Of a DNA stretch of 64,000 bases, positions 35,757 through 48,600 are shown piece after piece (position 1 is the stretch's first letter; each line of letters starts with the position of its first letter). The translations under genes and the position numbers were made by a program. The notes below the pieces were generated by a model. It was given only the letters and a program-made list of their open reading frames with translations, was not told where the DNA came from and made no database searches. The stretch is from positions 24,913,739 to 24,977,738 of the forward strand of contig NC_049982.1 of assembly GCF_000003815.2 (NCBI RefSeq), in the 5' to 3' direction. The DNA comes from Branchiostoma floridae (taxonomy: Eukaryota > Chordata > Leptocardii > Amphioxiformes > Branchiostomatidae).

Positions 35757-38700
35757 ATGGTAAGTTTGCCTGTGTTTTCTCGTATATTCTGCAATTTTGA
35801 GGGTAAACACATGTTTTTGGAACGTAAGATAGGTGTTGGATCATCAGTGTCGACACAATAACTCCACAGAGGGTGTAGTTTTGCGAAAAATCGGCTATCA
35901 CCTGCTCTGGTTTCTAAGATGACGATTTTCGTGATGCCATGCTTCTATCTTTTTAGAGATTCGCGGCGCCGGTTTTTGCTAGACAGATTGTGATTATCTG
36001 AGCTTCAAAATTACAAGATTATGTTCCGAAATGACATGGAGAAACCCATCCTGTCTTGCTCCGTTTTGTATTTCATCTAATAACATTTCTGTAATTGTTA
36101 AGGGTTACAAAAAACTCTTCTAGTTACTGCCACCTGTTCCAAAACCTTAAGAATTCTACATTTTTCTGCCAATCTGCCAGGTCTGATTTCAGTTTATGTA
36201 TCTACTAGTAACTGACAATCTTATAGTTTGTTTATTCTAGAAGATGGTAAACCTATAGTCTGTGTGACGACTTATTACCATCACGGTGTAACTGTAGGTT
36301 AAGTTACAGTGTAACTCTTAGCACATTGTAATCATATTTATAGATATGACATTTTGATTTATATGATTCATATTATCATGTCACTTGAACATTTGTATTG
36401 TATGACCCATCTCCAAGCAGATGTTGAGAATATTGTAAGATGTTTTGCTTGCCCCAAAAAACAAGTACAAATTTTCACCCTAACATCTGCTTGGAGATGG
36501 TTCCTAAAACACAGAAATATGCTTGGACTTTACTGTAAATCAATTAATTTTCCTAGTAGTAAAAGGGGAAATTAGGTTTCACAATGTTTAAATTGTGCAG
36601 CTGAAATAATTCTTTAAATTAAAGTATAAATACACTGAACTGAAACGCAGTGTGTATTTAAGGCAGTCACCACAAAAATACAAAAATGAAACCATCACGA
36701 ACATTTCAAGGTCTACAGTACAGTGTGAATATCTTTGAAACACATAAAACGCACATTGATCGCCCCAACACTACTTGTACTAGTCTAGTATTCTCTGGAG
36801 ATGCATGTGTTGATGTCTATTTGTTAGGTTGCAATCAGAAAAAAACCTGTTTGACAGGATTTGCAGGAATTAGGATTTGCTGTTGATCTTGTTGTTTTTG
36901 CAGTAACCATGGTTACTGATTGTTGCACTGTGTAATTTTCATCCACTGTTGGTGCTCGTTAACCCTATTCAGACCGGGCTTTTTTGGTCATCCCTGGACC
37001 GGGGGGGGGCTTTTGAGGCCCTCCACTTCTAGGTCCTATAACTCTTGAACGACGTGCCGTAGGGCCACCAAATTTTTTGGACGTGATGTCGACATAATAT
37101 CTGACAAGTATATGACGTTTGACGTTACGTTGACGTAAGATGACGTAATTATGACGTCATCAATTTGATTATATTGGCCGAACCCATGAAAAAAGGGTAT
37201 TCTCAGAAAACTTCAAGTTATGCTACAAAAATGAAACAACAAGTGCAGATAACAGAATAATAATGTTAAGTACGACTTGCGTTGGCAATAGCAACATCAA
37301 TGACGTCAAAATGACGTCATAAAATGACGTCATGCACATCTAAGATACGAGTTGGGCTCCGCCATATTATATCCACCACCTTGAATTTTTAAAAATACTT
37401 TTTTTGCAACAAATAATCACAAAGGGCAATGGAAATAGACTAAATTCATTCATTTAGATGGTATTTGATGAAAAAATACCAGGTAGTTACAAATTTTAAG
37501 GGATAATTAGCTTGTTATTCTTGATCTGGCCATACGGTCCGCCATCTTGGATTTTGGGCTGATGACGTCATCAAATTAGCATAATTTATGCATATATAAT
37601 TATGAAAGATATGCTAAATAATACAAGATTTTATTTATGTAACAAAATAGCAGTAATATACCAAATAAATGTGAAAAATACATTGCTAGAGCCAAAAATA
37701 GTGATTTTTGGCAAAACTGCCTGTCAACAAACGGTTGCCATGGCAACACGAAAAAATGGAAAATTTGTCATACTTCGCAAAATTGTTGTCAACAATATTT
37801 TAGGAAAACTCACCAAATTTGGTGGCTCTAGCGTAAGCCGTTCTGGCGTTATAGGACATCGAAGTTGGCGCGGGCCTCAAAAGCCCCCCCCCGGTCTGAA
37901 TAGGGTTAAATTCCCCATGACATCATCCTAAAGTGTTATTCCTAAAGACTTCTAATGCCTTTCCATTGTATTCCTTACATTACCAATGGTACAGAATTGT
38001 TTCAATGTAGACAAACTGAAAACGCTGTAAAAACACAGGAATCCTTTTCAGTCCTCTAACATCCCTACAAAAAGTAATGAATTCTTGACAATTTTGCATT
38101 TAATTTAGTTTTATGTTCGTGGTTTTCTTGAACGCTTCACCTCGTAATTAAAATTGGCATTTACATTACTGTATGGCTAGTGTACGGTATGTAATGACAG
38201 TGGAATAATGCACCTAAAACCACCTCAATCACTCCATTTTCTCTTTACCGTGAATTGAATTCACAGCAACTGTAAAAGGCATCTACAGTACCTCGACACT
38301 TGTTAACCAATGTGCCATTGTTTGTATTTGTACTCGTTTTTAGACTAAGTCAACAAGATTAAAAGGATTTGTCACCTTATTTGCATGTAAATCAGTGTTA
38401 TACTGGTTGTCATCACATGATCACTACATGGATGTTCTTGTTCCCAGGGTCTTCTAGCCCTTCTGCGTAAGCTGAAGAGCAATCCTGAGAAGGAACTGAA
38501 AATTCTCCTCCTGGGACTTGACAACGCTGGCAAGACAACTCTACTTAAGCACTTAGCGTCAGAAGATATCTCGCATATCACTCCCACACAGGTACGTATA
38601 TATGGGCGTATACATGTATGTGTGTACAATATAAGGGGTTGAAATACTGCTCTCTTGCGTATGCTTACCAGTTGCAGGTAGCATTCCAAAATATCTATAA

Positions 38701-41700
38701 AAAAATTTAACATCAGGAATGGTACAGTAACTGATTAAGATATATAGGTACAAGTCTGATACATGGTCTGCAATGATGATAGCCTGGATACCTGGCCCCG
38801 GCCTAGCCTCCATAGCAGGCTCTCTAGGCTGCAGTGAGAAAGGCCAGCAATCAGCGACCCAGTACAAAAAGGAATGGCCAGCAAAAGTGTATTATGAGCC
38901 AAAAAAAGGCCCTAGGGAGCCTGCTATGGAGGCTAGCCCCAGCCCGATATTAATGATATCTTTTGTGCATCATAGTCATTAAGTCAAACCTAGGCTGGGT
39001 GGCTGCTGTAAAATTTCATTGGGGTCTTGTTGGCCCTGGAAACAATTGCGATGAGTTCAGTCTGCAGATTTCAGTCATTGTATTAAATGCAGAGAAACCT
39101 TTTTTTCAATATGATCTCAAATCAAAGATGGTTCCTATTTCAAAGCCCATGCAATGTTTCCATTTTTCCTGGGATGAATTTTCAACTTTGTGGTAGGAAC
39201 GGCACAATGTTATGATTAGTCAAGAGTATTGTTAATCAGTGTAGGTTTAGGTGTAGGTAGATATTATAAGGACCTGTTCAAATTTTACCTGCACTTACCT
39301 GTATATGCAGGTGCCAGGTATGTCAAGCCTAGACCATGGTTAGCAAGCGAAAGTTGTGAGCCAGCGGTCACTAGGGAGGATGATACTCAGGCTAACACAG
39401 CCCTACCTACATGTAGACTAAGAGAATTTTTGATGATTGTGTTTGTTTAGGATATTATAATTCTTCCTACAATTTCAATTGATAGTGCCACTGCTTGGGA
39501 ATACTTGCTAATTATGTACTCAAACACAATGTGTTAAGATGGTGTTATTTAGAATTCCATTGCAGTTATTCAATTTTAATGCTGTAATACTGACAACATG
39601 ATTTATTTTTCAGGGTTTCAACATCAAGAGTGTGCAATCATCAGGCTTCAGGCTCAATGTGTGGGACATTGGAGGTAAGGTATCTCTTGATAACTCATAA
39701 TTAGTTTATCATAGTGGCCAGTAGTATCAGTATAATATGTGATCATTTCAACTGGGTACAACTAATATTTTTAGAAATTGTGTTGTGTGGTCCTCACTAA
39801 TGTGTTGTGCAGTCCACACCTAGATATCTGAAGTGTGCAAAAATTGTAGATTACTGATGCTGCTTCATTATGATTACCTGATAAATGATTAAATACCTTT
39901 AGATTTACCATAATTTTCCAATGTTGCAGTATTAGAATATTGTAACTGCATGTAGGTTTGCAGGTAGTTAATTCTGTGGAAGAGAAAAATAGAGCGTTTG
40001 CAATAATGGTTCTAAGTTTGCGGTTGAAACAAATAGGCATCCAGGCAGAAGGCTAAACAAACGCAAAACATTTCCATGCTGGTTTTGAGTTCGTAGTGAA
40101 GAGTACATGTGAAAACTGCGAACAAAAAATTCTACAACAATTTCTGAATTGTAATGTATGTAGTACATGAGAGAATTATGAATATGAGACTTGATGTTGC
40201 ATGTGGCACTTATTAACTAATTTACCATGAATAACTTATGAAAACTCTTGTTGTCGTTTCCCCAGGTCAGAGGAAGATCAGACCCTACTGGAAGAACTAT
40301 TTTGAGAATATTGATATCGTGGTAAGATAAATTGTTTTTACATGTCAGCGTAGACTGAGATTGCAATCTGATATGATGGAGACTAAAGATGTGCAAAAGT
40401 TAGGTGTGACGGATCGTTCAGTGTAATATAACCAGCTGCTGCCGCACCGCGTGCCTGCGAAGCTGGTGTGTTACGCCGAATGTCGGTTCTACCGGCTATA
40501 TATACTACAGATACAGATACAGATACAGACTACTAAACTTTTTGTGACTCCTTTTGGTCTGGAGATCAATTATTCACCTTGAAGGTAGAAATTTACTCAA
40601 TCTTCCTTTCAATCTATCACTAGTATCAGAAAGGGATAAACACATTAACAGGTTACTATAAGTTTTAAAATTTTTGCAGAGTTTTTATTGTCTTATTTTT
40701 TGGGGGAGGGGCAAAAGTTATCTCACCGCAAACCCGGCCTATGTCTTGCTTTTGATTAAATACTATGTTTATTTCAACCTTCCTCCTCCTATCTCAAATA
40801 ATAAATGTACTGTTTTTTTTCTCCACAGATCTATGTGATAGACAGTTCAGACCGCAAGCGGTTTGAGGAGACAGGAGAGGTAAGTTTCTCATGCTCAAAA
40901 AAAGTTGATTGTAGTTGTTCCTGTGTGTGTGTGTGTGTGAAACTTTGTATGCCTCTATAAGTATATCATGTAAAAACTGTATATGTGTAAAAGCTGTGTG
41001 TGTGAGTGTGAGTGCATTTAAAGCCTTAACTTAAGCCAACAGTTCAGATGACCACATAAAGTTTTAACCTTTTCCATGCTAAGCTTGCCTTTTGGCACGA
41101 GATGCCCGCTGTTGACACGGTTAAACAGCATGCTAAAGGTTAATGTACTACCTTTGTATTTGCATGTTTGAACCCCGTATTATTACCTTTGCTGTATTAG
41201 GAATTGGCAGAGTTGTTAGAAGAAGACAAGTTGGCGGGCGTGCCCATGCTCATTTTCGCCAACAAGCAAGACCTGTTCAACGCTGCGAATGCCTCGGAGA
41301 TTTCGGAAGGCCTGGGCCTGGGCTCGATGCGGCGCAGGTGGCAGATCCAGCCGTGCTCCGCCATGTCAGGAGAGGGTGTGCAGGTAGGTTGGGTTTTTTT
41401 TGGCCACACCTCAGGGGTGGAGCATTTTTGACAAGTGGTTGCTATTTGCTTCTCTGTGTTTCAAACACATCCCCAACTATAAAACAAGAAATTCATTACG
41501 ATTTATGCAGTCTCTTTCTATGTAGTACATATATGGGTCCCGGTAGTCCAGATGAAATCTGCGTATGAACTTATATTCAAACTGCATTCGTTGTATGCAT
41601 ACTGCATTCAATATGCATACAGGTACATGTACATGCAGATTGCATTTGATGTGTGCATACTGCATTCAATATGATTATGCAATCCACACACACTCCTGAA

Positions 41701-41919
41701 TATAGCCCAAATTTTAGTGGATATGCATTATGATATGATTAAGTAACTTGACATAATCTGTAATAAGATACATAGTAACATTTTTTTTACTCTAATGATA
41801 CTGTATTTTTTTGCAAATTCTCTGGGGCAGAGACATTTCTTACAGTATCATTAAACATGGTTGTTTTTCTTTTACAGGAGGGTATGGAATGGGTCATGCA
41901 GACGGTCAACAAGAAGTGA
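35757..41919 (+). CDS. ARL3: ADP-ribosylation factor-like GTPase 3
   Basis: Seven coding exons: 35757-35759 (the ATG alone, followed by GTAAGT), 38448-38591, 39614-39674, 40266-40321, 40829-40879, 41201-41383 and 41878-41919. They join in frame to 179 residues; vertebrate ARL3 has 182. ARL3 is a small GTPase that releases lipidated cargo from UNC119 and PDE6D inside cilia. Visible motifs are the P-loop GLDNAGKT at 24-31, the switch-I region [11 protein letters not shown], the switch-II WDIGGQ at 66-71 with the usual Gln71, NKQD at 126-129 and CSAM at 157-160. The closest relative, ARL2, differs in the N-terminal helix; [10 protein letters not shown] and [13 protein letters not shown] match ARL3. 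One residue is missing before WQIQ compared with the vertebrate protein, and the end is ...TVNKK. It is divergent from SFXN2. Confidence 0.97.
36408..36500. repeat. Foldback MITE (TCTCCAAGCAGAT family), short copy
   Basis: CATCTCCAAGCAGATGTT at the left is inverted as AACATCTGCTTGGAGATG at the right. It lies in ARL3 intron 1 and shares ends with 7554-7680 and 54188-54340. Confidence 0.8.
36959..37909. mobile_element. piggyBac-like MITE with CRE cluster in ARL3 intron 1
   Basis: It is bounded by TTAA on both sides (36959-36962 and 37906-37909), and the ends are inverted repeats AACCCTATTCAGACCGGG. Target duplication of TTAA with CCC-starting ends is the piggyBac signature. There is no transposase frame. 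The element carries five exact TGACGTCA palindromes (37152, 37301, 37312, 37325, 37563), a YY1-like CCGCCATCTTGG at about 37539, and a perfect 14-base palindrome GTTGCCATGGCAAC at 37734-37747 that fits the RFX X-box consensus. It is related to the element at 30835-31803. Confidence 0.8.
38772..38960. repeat. Foldback MITE in ARL3 intron 2
   Basis: CTAGCCTCCATAGCAGGCTC near 38809 is inverted near 38911-38937. The 68-codon open frame through it is not a gene. Confidence 0.75.
40399..40530. repeat. Interspersed repeat with ACAGAT tail, copy 2
   Basis: Matches 27158-27285, same orientation, ending in four ACAGAT units. It lies in ARL3 intron 4. Confidence 0.7.
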
Positions 41920-42135
41920 CACGGCGGCTGTATCAGCCCCTTACACAGCCTCACCTAATGCAGGGATATCTCAATCGACTGTATGGCCTGTACATGTACA
42001 TATAAGTACCAACTGATCCACAAGACTTCTGAACAAAGAAAGAAAAAAAATCATTCTTCTCACAATTTTTATCTCATAAATATGTACAGCTGGTAGAAAA
42101 AGGCAAGGCATTCCCACAATTTTTGGCGACTTACA

Positions 42136-42480
42136 TATAAGGCCATGTGGATTTGATTATATGGATGACATCTTCAAAACTGATGTGTGTGTGTGTGGAA
42201 ATGAAAAAAAAATCTTGTCAAAAAAAAGTTGCTTTTATGATAAAAATCTAAATTATAAGTGGTTAAGAAAGTTGAACACACATACTCTGTATGACATACA
42301 AATTCTGAACAATTATTTTTTCATTTTTGTTCTTTCACATTTTCTTTGACTTTGGCATTCTACGACATTGGTATCAATATTGCATAATATATCCTCTCAT
42401 TTTGCAGCTACTTTGTACAATCAATTTTTTTTATCATCGAAAATTGATGTCATCTGTATAATTGAATCAACATGGCCTGT
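42136..42480. repeat. MITE, TATAAGGCCATGTTGATT family copy 2
   Basis: Left end TATAAGGCCATGTGGATT, right end complement near 42466-42480. It matches 24134-24498 at the ends and lies about 220 bases past the ARL3 stop, so it is probably part of the 3' UTR. Confidence 0.75.
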
Positions 42481-43189
42481 AAATGTGTATTATTATTGTA
42501 ATTCAGCACACATTCCATGCTATATGGTCCTATAACAAATGCATTTTCGCGAGTTGATTTCTCAATAGTACTTATTGTAAGGAAGAGGCGGTACATGTGT
42601 TTGCATTCCATATAGTGGGGGGGAAGCTTAGTGAAAATTGTTTAAGAAATGTGTTTAGGTAATGTCAGAAAATACAAAAGAACAAAGATTCAGAGAGATA
42701 GGCTATGTTTTAAGTATTGCAGTTTGTAAGAACAGTGTTTTTTGTGTCTATCCTCAAGACTGTATAGTCTTTGTATGCTGTATGAAGTAATTACCAATTT
42801 GTGAAAGATAGATAATACACAACAAGTGTGCTTTGAATCCTGTCATCTTTTATCATGTGTGAGTTGGCAGAATATGTGTCTGGCAGCTTGTAATAAAAAA
42901 AACACAGCTTTTTCCGTAATTTGGTAGACGAGCTACGCTATTTCCAATAAAAGGTGTTTTGGATGTAGAACCTGGTTGAGTCACAAAACAATGTGTACTT
43001 GGTAAAATATACTCCTTTTTTGTAACACCAGGAACATTTTTTGTGGATACAATCATTAAAGAGTTTTGTAGAAATAAAGTGAGTAACCGACTGCTATAGG
43101 TTATATGAACACAGGCATTTTGCATTTTTTTACCCATCCCACCCCAAAGATAACATCCTATTTTTAGTAGGTTGAACACCATGTTCATA

Positions 43190-43545
43190 TACATGTATGG
43201 TATTTTGGTATTTAACACAAATCCATATGCATATGCAGTGGAAAACACAATGTGCATATAGTGTTGCACATCATGCGCACATATGGTGATGAGAATTGTA
43301 TATAGTGTTGAACAGTCCCTGTGCATCAATAATGTTTAAACACAATGTGCACATAAAGTGTTAAACACAATGTGCACATAAAGTGTTGAACACCATGGCT
43401 TGTACAGTGTTGAACACTGTGCATTAATTAAACACCATCTGCACGCATTGAACACCATGTGCTTGTATAGAGTTGAACACCATGTGCATCAATAGTGTTT
43501 AAACACCATCTGCACGTAAGGTGTTGAACACCATGTGCTTGTATA
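43190..43545. repeat. Degenerate minisatellite
   Basis: Units built on GTGTTGAACACCATGTGCA or AACACAATGTGCACATAAAG recur about ten times with variable spacing. Confidence 0.75.
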
Positions 43546-43914
43546 AGACAAAGAATTCTCCAGATCTTAATATAATTGTAAAAAATAATTGACTTCTCAC
43601 ACCGGGCAGTATTTGGCAAGCCACAACAATGACAGAGGAACAGTCTTATTCCAACAGATTTTCTGTTACCAACTGCAGTGGTTCTAAATGCACTACCTCT
43701 ACAAGAAATGCACTGAACATGCATTTATACACTGTAGTGGTTTTTGTGCTATCCAAGCACAATTTAGATAATGCTAATGAACTGTTTGAAATGTAAAGGT
43801 AATGGTTGCAGTAATAGTGGACAGTATGGTGTACATCTACATTGTGCAGCTTCGAAAGATATTTGCTTCACTAGACCCCCTAAAGATACAGTGCCTTGCC
43901 TTATGGCTTGATTG

Positions 43915-44085
43915 CTGATAACCCATTTCACAGTTCTTAGTGCTTATGTGCAGGTGCGATGCATTACGGTCAAAGTTAAAGCCTTCAAGCACATGTGGAC
44001 TAAGAATGGTGAGATGCCTTGAACTTTGACCTTAGACCACAATGCATCAGGAATGCTCTTGAGCAACTTTGAAATGGCTTATAGA
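43915..44085. repeat. Inverted-repeat element with GATGCATTGTGGTC motif
   Basis: GTGCGATGCATTACGGTCAA near 43953 is inverted as TTGACCTTAGACCACAATGC near 44027. Related blocks occur at 51060-51315 and 57870-57965, both near the sialyltransferase genes. Confidence 0.6.
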
Positions 44086-45160
44086 TGAGTTAACATTTTC
44101 ACGGATATCAAATTGCTTGCTTTACAGGAGGGACAAAAACATTTTCTGTTGTCATACGAGCACGCTAGATTTTCAACGTATGATAGCTTGCACATAAACA
44201 TGCACAATATATGTTGCTAGAACAAATTTCAATGTTGGGGTCAAATATCATTCCTCTTTGATGCAAGCTGTTTTGTGTCACCTACAATTGCGTTAAGTAT
44301 TTCAAATGGTTTTATGATATGTCAACAACATGAATTGTGATAGAAACCCCAATGTTGGTAAGTCCAAGGTAAATGCATGTTTGACACAGAGAATTATAAA
44401 GAAATGCGTTACGGTCTGGAATATGTTGTACATATCATGGTCCCTTGCTGCTGAGTAAACTATGTTACAACATATATATGTACATTGGGACTACATCTTT
44501 TTCAGTCTCACAGAAGGTTGGATTATTGAACACTGTTTCTAACTCCCAATAAAAATGTGTTTTCAGTGTTAAATGTGTTCTATAGTGACAAAAACTGATT
44601 TAACAGTTAAGTTCTCACTCAGAAATGAAATAAGACAAAAAGCGTTTGGTTTTGTAACAGATTTGATTGTTTTTTGTTTGTTTCATACAATTTGTTAAAG
44701 TCAAATAGCTTTGGCAGTCCGCGTAATATGAAATAAAAATACCACAAGGATAACATCATATCTTTTGATGTTCTTTTATTTTTTACTCTTAGAATTTGTG
44801 TGAAACATCATTTTGAATTTTTCTTTGCTGTTTTATTCCTTTCACTTCTGATATCCATGCATCAATTCCATTTAGAAGGTAATATTATGGTTTAACAGTT
44901 GCAACATTTATGGCTGACAATGGAGAAATTATGTTTTTGGCAACGCCTCTGGGGCAGAGGCATTTCTAATTGCAGTTTTGTCCAAGAATTAATGAATTGG
45001 ATTCATAATTGACATTTTGTGTAGTACAATATGCCTTCCACTGTCAACCTGTATCTGTTCTGTATTCTTTGTTAAGAGCCTCAAGATTACAGGGAAGTTA
45101 AGTTACTAATAGGTAAAGGGGAGTGTTCAGATAGGAGGGGCAAGAATCCCATATATATAT

Positions 45161-45447
45161 ATGTGTGTGTGTGTGTGTATAGCAAAACATCTAGTTACTG
45201 TTAGAACTATTCAAAAACACCTAACTTTTAAAGGCTTGTACATGCCACGAGGAGATCCCCCCCCCAAAAAAAAATCTATATGTAGGTTTGAGAGGATTTT
45301 GCTAGAGTTGATTGGGCAACCAGAAACAACATTTTCTTCTAAGGCTCAGCGATTCTATTCTGCTATAGAATATCAGGCTATATTTTGACAGAGAGTATGT
45401 AATAAAAGCAAAAAAAAATACCATGACAAGGTCATTGCGTATATCAC
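45161..45447. other. Intergenic DNA between convergent ARL3 and sialyltransferase A
   Basis: It has a TA/TG microsatellite at about 45152-45178 and no gene. Confidence 0.4.
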
Positions 45448-45453
45448 TTTATT
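45448..45453 (-). terminator. Polyadenylation signal of sialyltransferase A
   Basis: Minus-strand AATAAA about 215 bases past the stop codon at 45664; the first good signal downstream. Confidence 0.5.
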
Positions 45454-45663
45454 TTGTACATTTTCTTCCAGTAGCACATTTTGAATATACATCTTGCCAT
45501 AAAGTAGGTGATATCCACAAAAGGCACAACAAATATATAAATGAATAATGCGATTTTATAGTATATCAAAACCTATTGAAATCTTTATAAGATTAAAGAA
45601 ATTTTCAAAATCTATCAACTTCATTTCATGCCCCCAATATGCTTTGATATCTTCAAAATTCTT

Positions 45664-48600
45664 TCATGGTTTCTTAGCGTTTGCTCCAAAAGATTTCATC
45701 ATATACCCAACATTGTTACTTGTGTTTTTGGCAGCACCTCCGGGGCGGGGCCTTGCTTTTTTTTTGCCAGTCGAACGTGGACCAATATTGCGTGAGCACT
45801 GCATGTGGACCTTGATGACGCCATCTAGGTGCATTTGCCGTATTGAGAAGAACTCCAGTGGCATGTTGTGAGCGTTCTTAACAAAGACCGGCGCCTTGTA
45901 GTAATGGTAAAACACTTTCCTGCCTTTGTCGTCACGTGAAAAGGGCCAAAAACCGTAAACGTGGACTTCATCGCACAGGGTCAGTGCCATGCTGATGATG
46001 TAGATACCTGGATAACATGATGCAACAAGAATAAGTCGATGAAGGTTAGATAGACGCCAAATAGCAATTACTCAAGTAACTGGTCAAACTTTTCAGGCAA
46101 CATACTTCCAATACACTTGCCTTACTTAAGCCTAAATGGAGAAATGCGCCATTCTAGATTAACTACTTTAAGGCACACTGTACTCCAGAGGAGAGTGCTA
46201 TTTCCTAAAAGACCACATTTTTAGGTACACAAAATTGACAAAATTTGTAAAAATTAATCACAGATGAGCAAATAAATGGACCATTTATAATCCGGTAACT
46301 GAATATATGCAGACCCATAAGGTGTGATGCATGATGGGAATAATGCCTTAACTATTAGTTCCTATGGGATAATTGCTAAAGTTCCAGGTCAATTTTTGGG
46401 TCAAATTAATAAAAGAATTAACTTGATAAGGATGGAAAATGATGAACAACTATTCAGACACATGCTGCAAACATTGCATCACTACTTCATCGACATCCGA
46501 TTGTTGAACATCATCACTTAATAGCTACCTGATGTAATCTTTCTGGGAATTCCACGGTTTCTCCAGTAGTTGTCAATGCACATGAAGTGATGTGGATGCT
46601 CATATACTCCACTCAACTTGCCTTTCATGGCACCTTCGATAGCGCTGATCATGTAGTTGGTATAATCTGTTGATTGGGCAACAGACAATATGATAAAAAT
46701 GATAATTGCATGTTTCATTAGATTCCTAGACTTATAAAAGGCAACAGTACACTTCCGGACAAACACTTTGATTCCGGAAAACCTCAATAATTTCAAAATA
46801 GATTGACCAGATAAATTGATATCTGTAGGTTTGATATATCAAAGGATAGCGAATATGAAGGTTGCAATTAGATGTCTCTACAAAGAAAGGCTGCAGAATT
46901 CCAAAATTCTGTTTCAGGGTCCCAGAAATCTGGCAGAATTCTGGCTCGGATTCCCAAAATTCTGGCAGAATCCGCAAAATTCTGCATAATTGGCCTTCTT
47001 CGTGGAGACATCTACATGTAATTTCAACCTATGTATTCACCACCCTTTGATATATCATACCTACAAATATTAATTCATCTGGTTAATCTATTTTGAAATA
47101 AATTAAGGTTTTCCAGAATTAAAGTGTTCGTCCGGAATTATACTGTCGCCTGTTTTATATGTTTTCTAGATGTAACAATAAGCATCAAACAAGCTAATGA
47201 CACTAAGAATTTCAGCCGCCCTTCTTGCATCAATTAACCAATAAGGTCGAATTTGTGACCTCCTTGTCTAATTACCGTATTCCATGATTGGTTGCTGTCG
47301 GTTTCTCACATACCACCATATAAGGGTGTCTGTCAGCTCTATAGCTGAGGAATTTAAGTCCCCATANNNNNNNNNNNNNNNNNNNNNNNNNNNNNNNNNN
47401 NNNNNNNNNNNNNNNNNNNNNNNNNNNNNNNNNNNNNNNNNNNNNNNNNNNNNNNNNNNNNNNNNNTGTTGGGTTTCTTTAGTGACAGGATTCCTCGGTA
47501 CGACGCCATGTCTTTCAGAAACTTCTCTCTCACAGAATTGTCCTTCATTTGCATGTACCTGTAAAGTACATGTGCAACAATCGGCGACCAATACATGTTG
47601 TCAACCTTCAACGTTTTGATACACAGCTTGGTAAAGGTGGGGTCACACATGCTTATATATTTATGTCCGTTTGAGGTGCGTATGAAGCTCTTTGTAGCTA
47701 CCTGCTGGCCCCACAGGCCGGGGGAAAATAGTACAAATATAGATACATAACATGCCAGATGATTTAGCTATCGAGAAGTATGGTTACCGACCCAGCTAAC
47801 TCGTCTGACATGTTACCTGTTTACGGTTGTCCAATTTCTATTATTTTTCCAACGACCTGTGGGGCCTGGTGGAGGCAAATACTCCCATGCGCGCCTCATA
47901 TGGCCTTAAATATATACGCATGCAAGTGTGAACCCACCTTTACCAAGCTGTGTATCAAAATTATGATATAGATTTACACCAAGCTTTTATCAATGAGAAC
48001 GGAAGGAAGGTCATCAAACTTAAGGGTTTGAGTAATATCTGGCGGCTACATGTGGAGTCTCTTAATGATAAACAGAAAGTGTTGACTAATTGTACTAGCT
48101 GATCATGAGCGACGGTTACTTAGTATCAAAAAACGAACAAAATATATCCTCAGTTTACAAGGTAAGATTTTCAGGTAATTGAGCTGTTACATTGAGGTAA
48201 ACTTCACATTCATTATATTCTATGCTTGTTCATGTACACATTTCACTATGTGTACACAGATCACAATATCGATATCATATTACACCATACAATACAATAT
48301 CAATATCAGACGGTATTGTATATGGTGGACTGTACCACTTACAATTTCAGCATGGATATGGGGGCCGTGGTGTAGGTCGATTTTACCCCAGCATCGTTCT
48401 TGTAGATCTGTTTCTGCAGTGGTGGCAAGTTGCACCTGACGCAAAAAGATTAATGAACTAGTGATTTAAATATTGACAACCTTATACCTTTATGACATTT
48501 ATTCTATGCAAATGACTTATATATTTGCATAATTTATGCATGGTATTTTTTACTTTCAACTAAGACATACCACAAGTTGCCATCATTTACCATAAATTTG

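Larger units (their letters stand above)
41920..44737 (+). other. ARL3 3' UTR and downstream region
   Basis: No coding exon is present. AATAAA candidates occur at about 44547 and 44732-44737. The minus-strand ORF at 42853-43329 reads through a repeat region and is not supported. The true transcript end is not determinable from sequence. Confidence 0.45.

Noticed and set aside
42853-43329. 158-codon open frame antisense to the ARL3 3' region
   Set aside because: Overlaps the degenerate minisatellite at 43190-43545, has no family and lies antisense to the ARL3 3' region.
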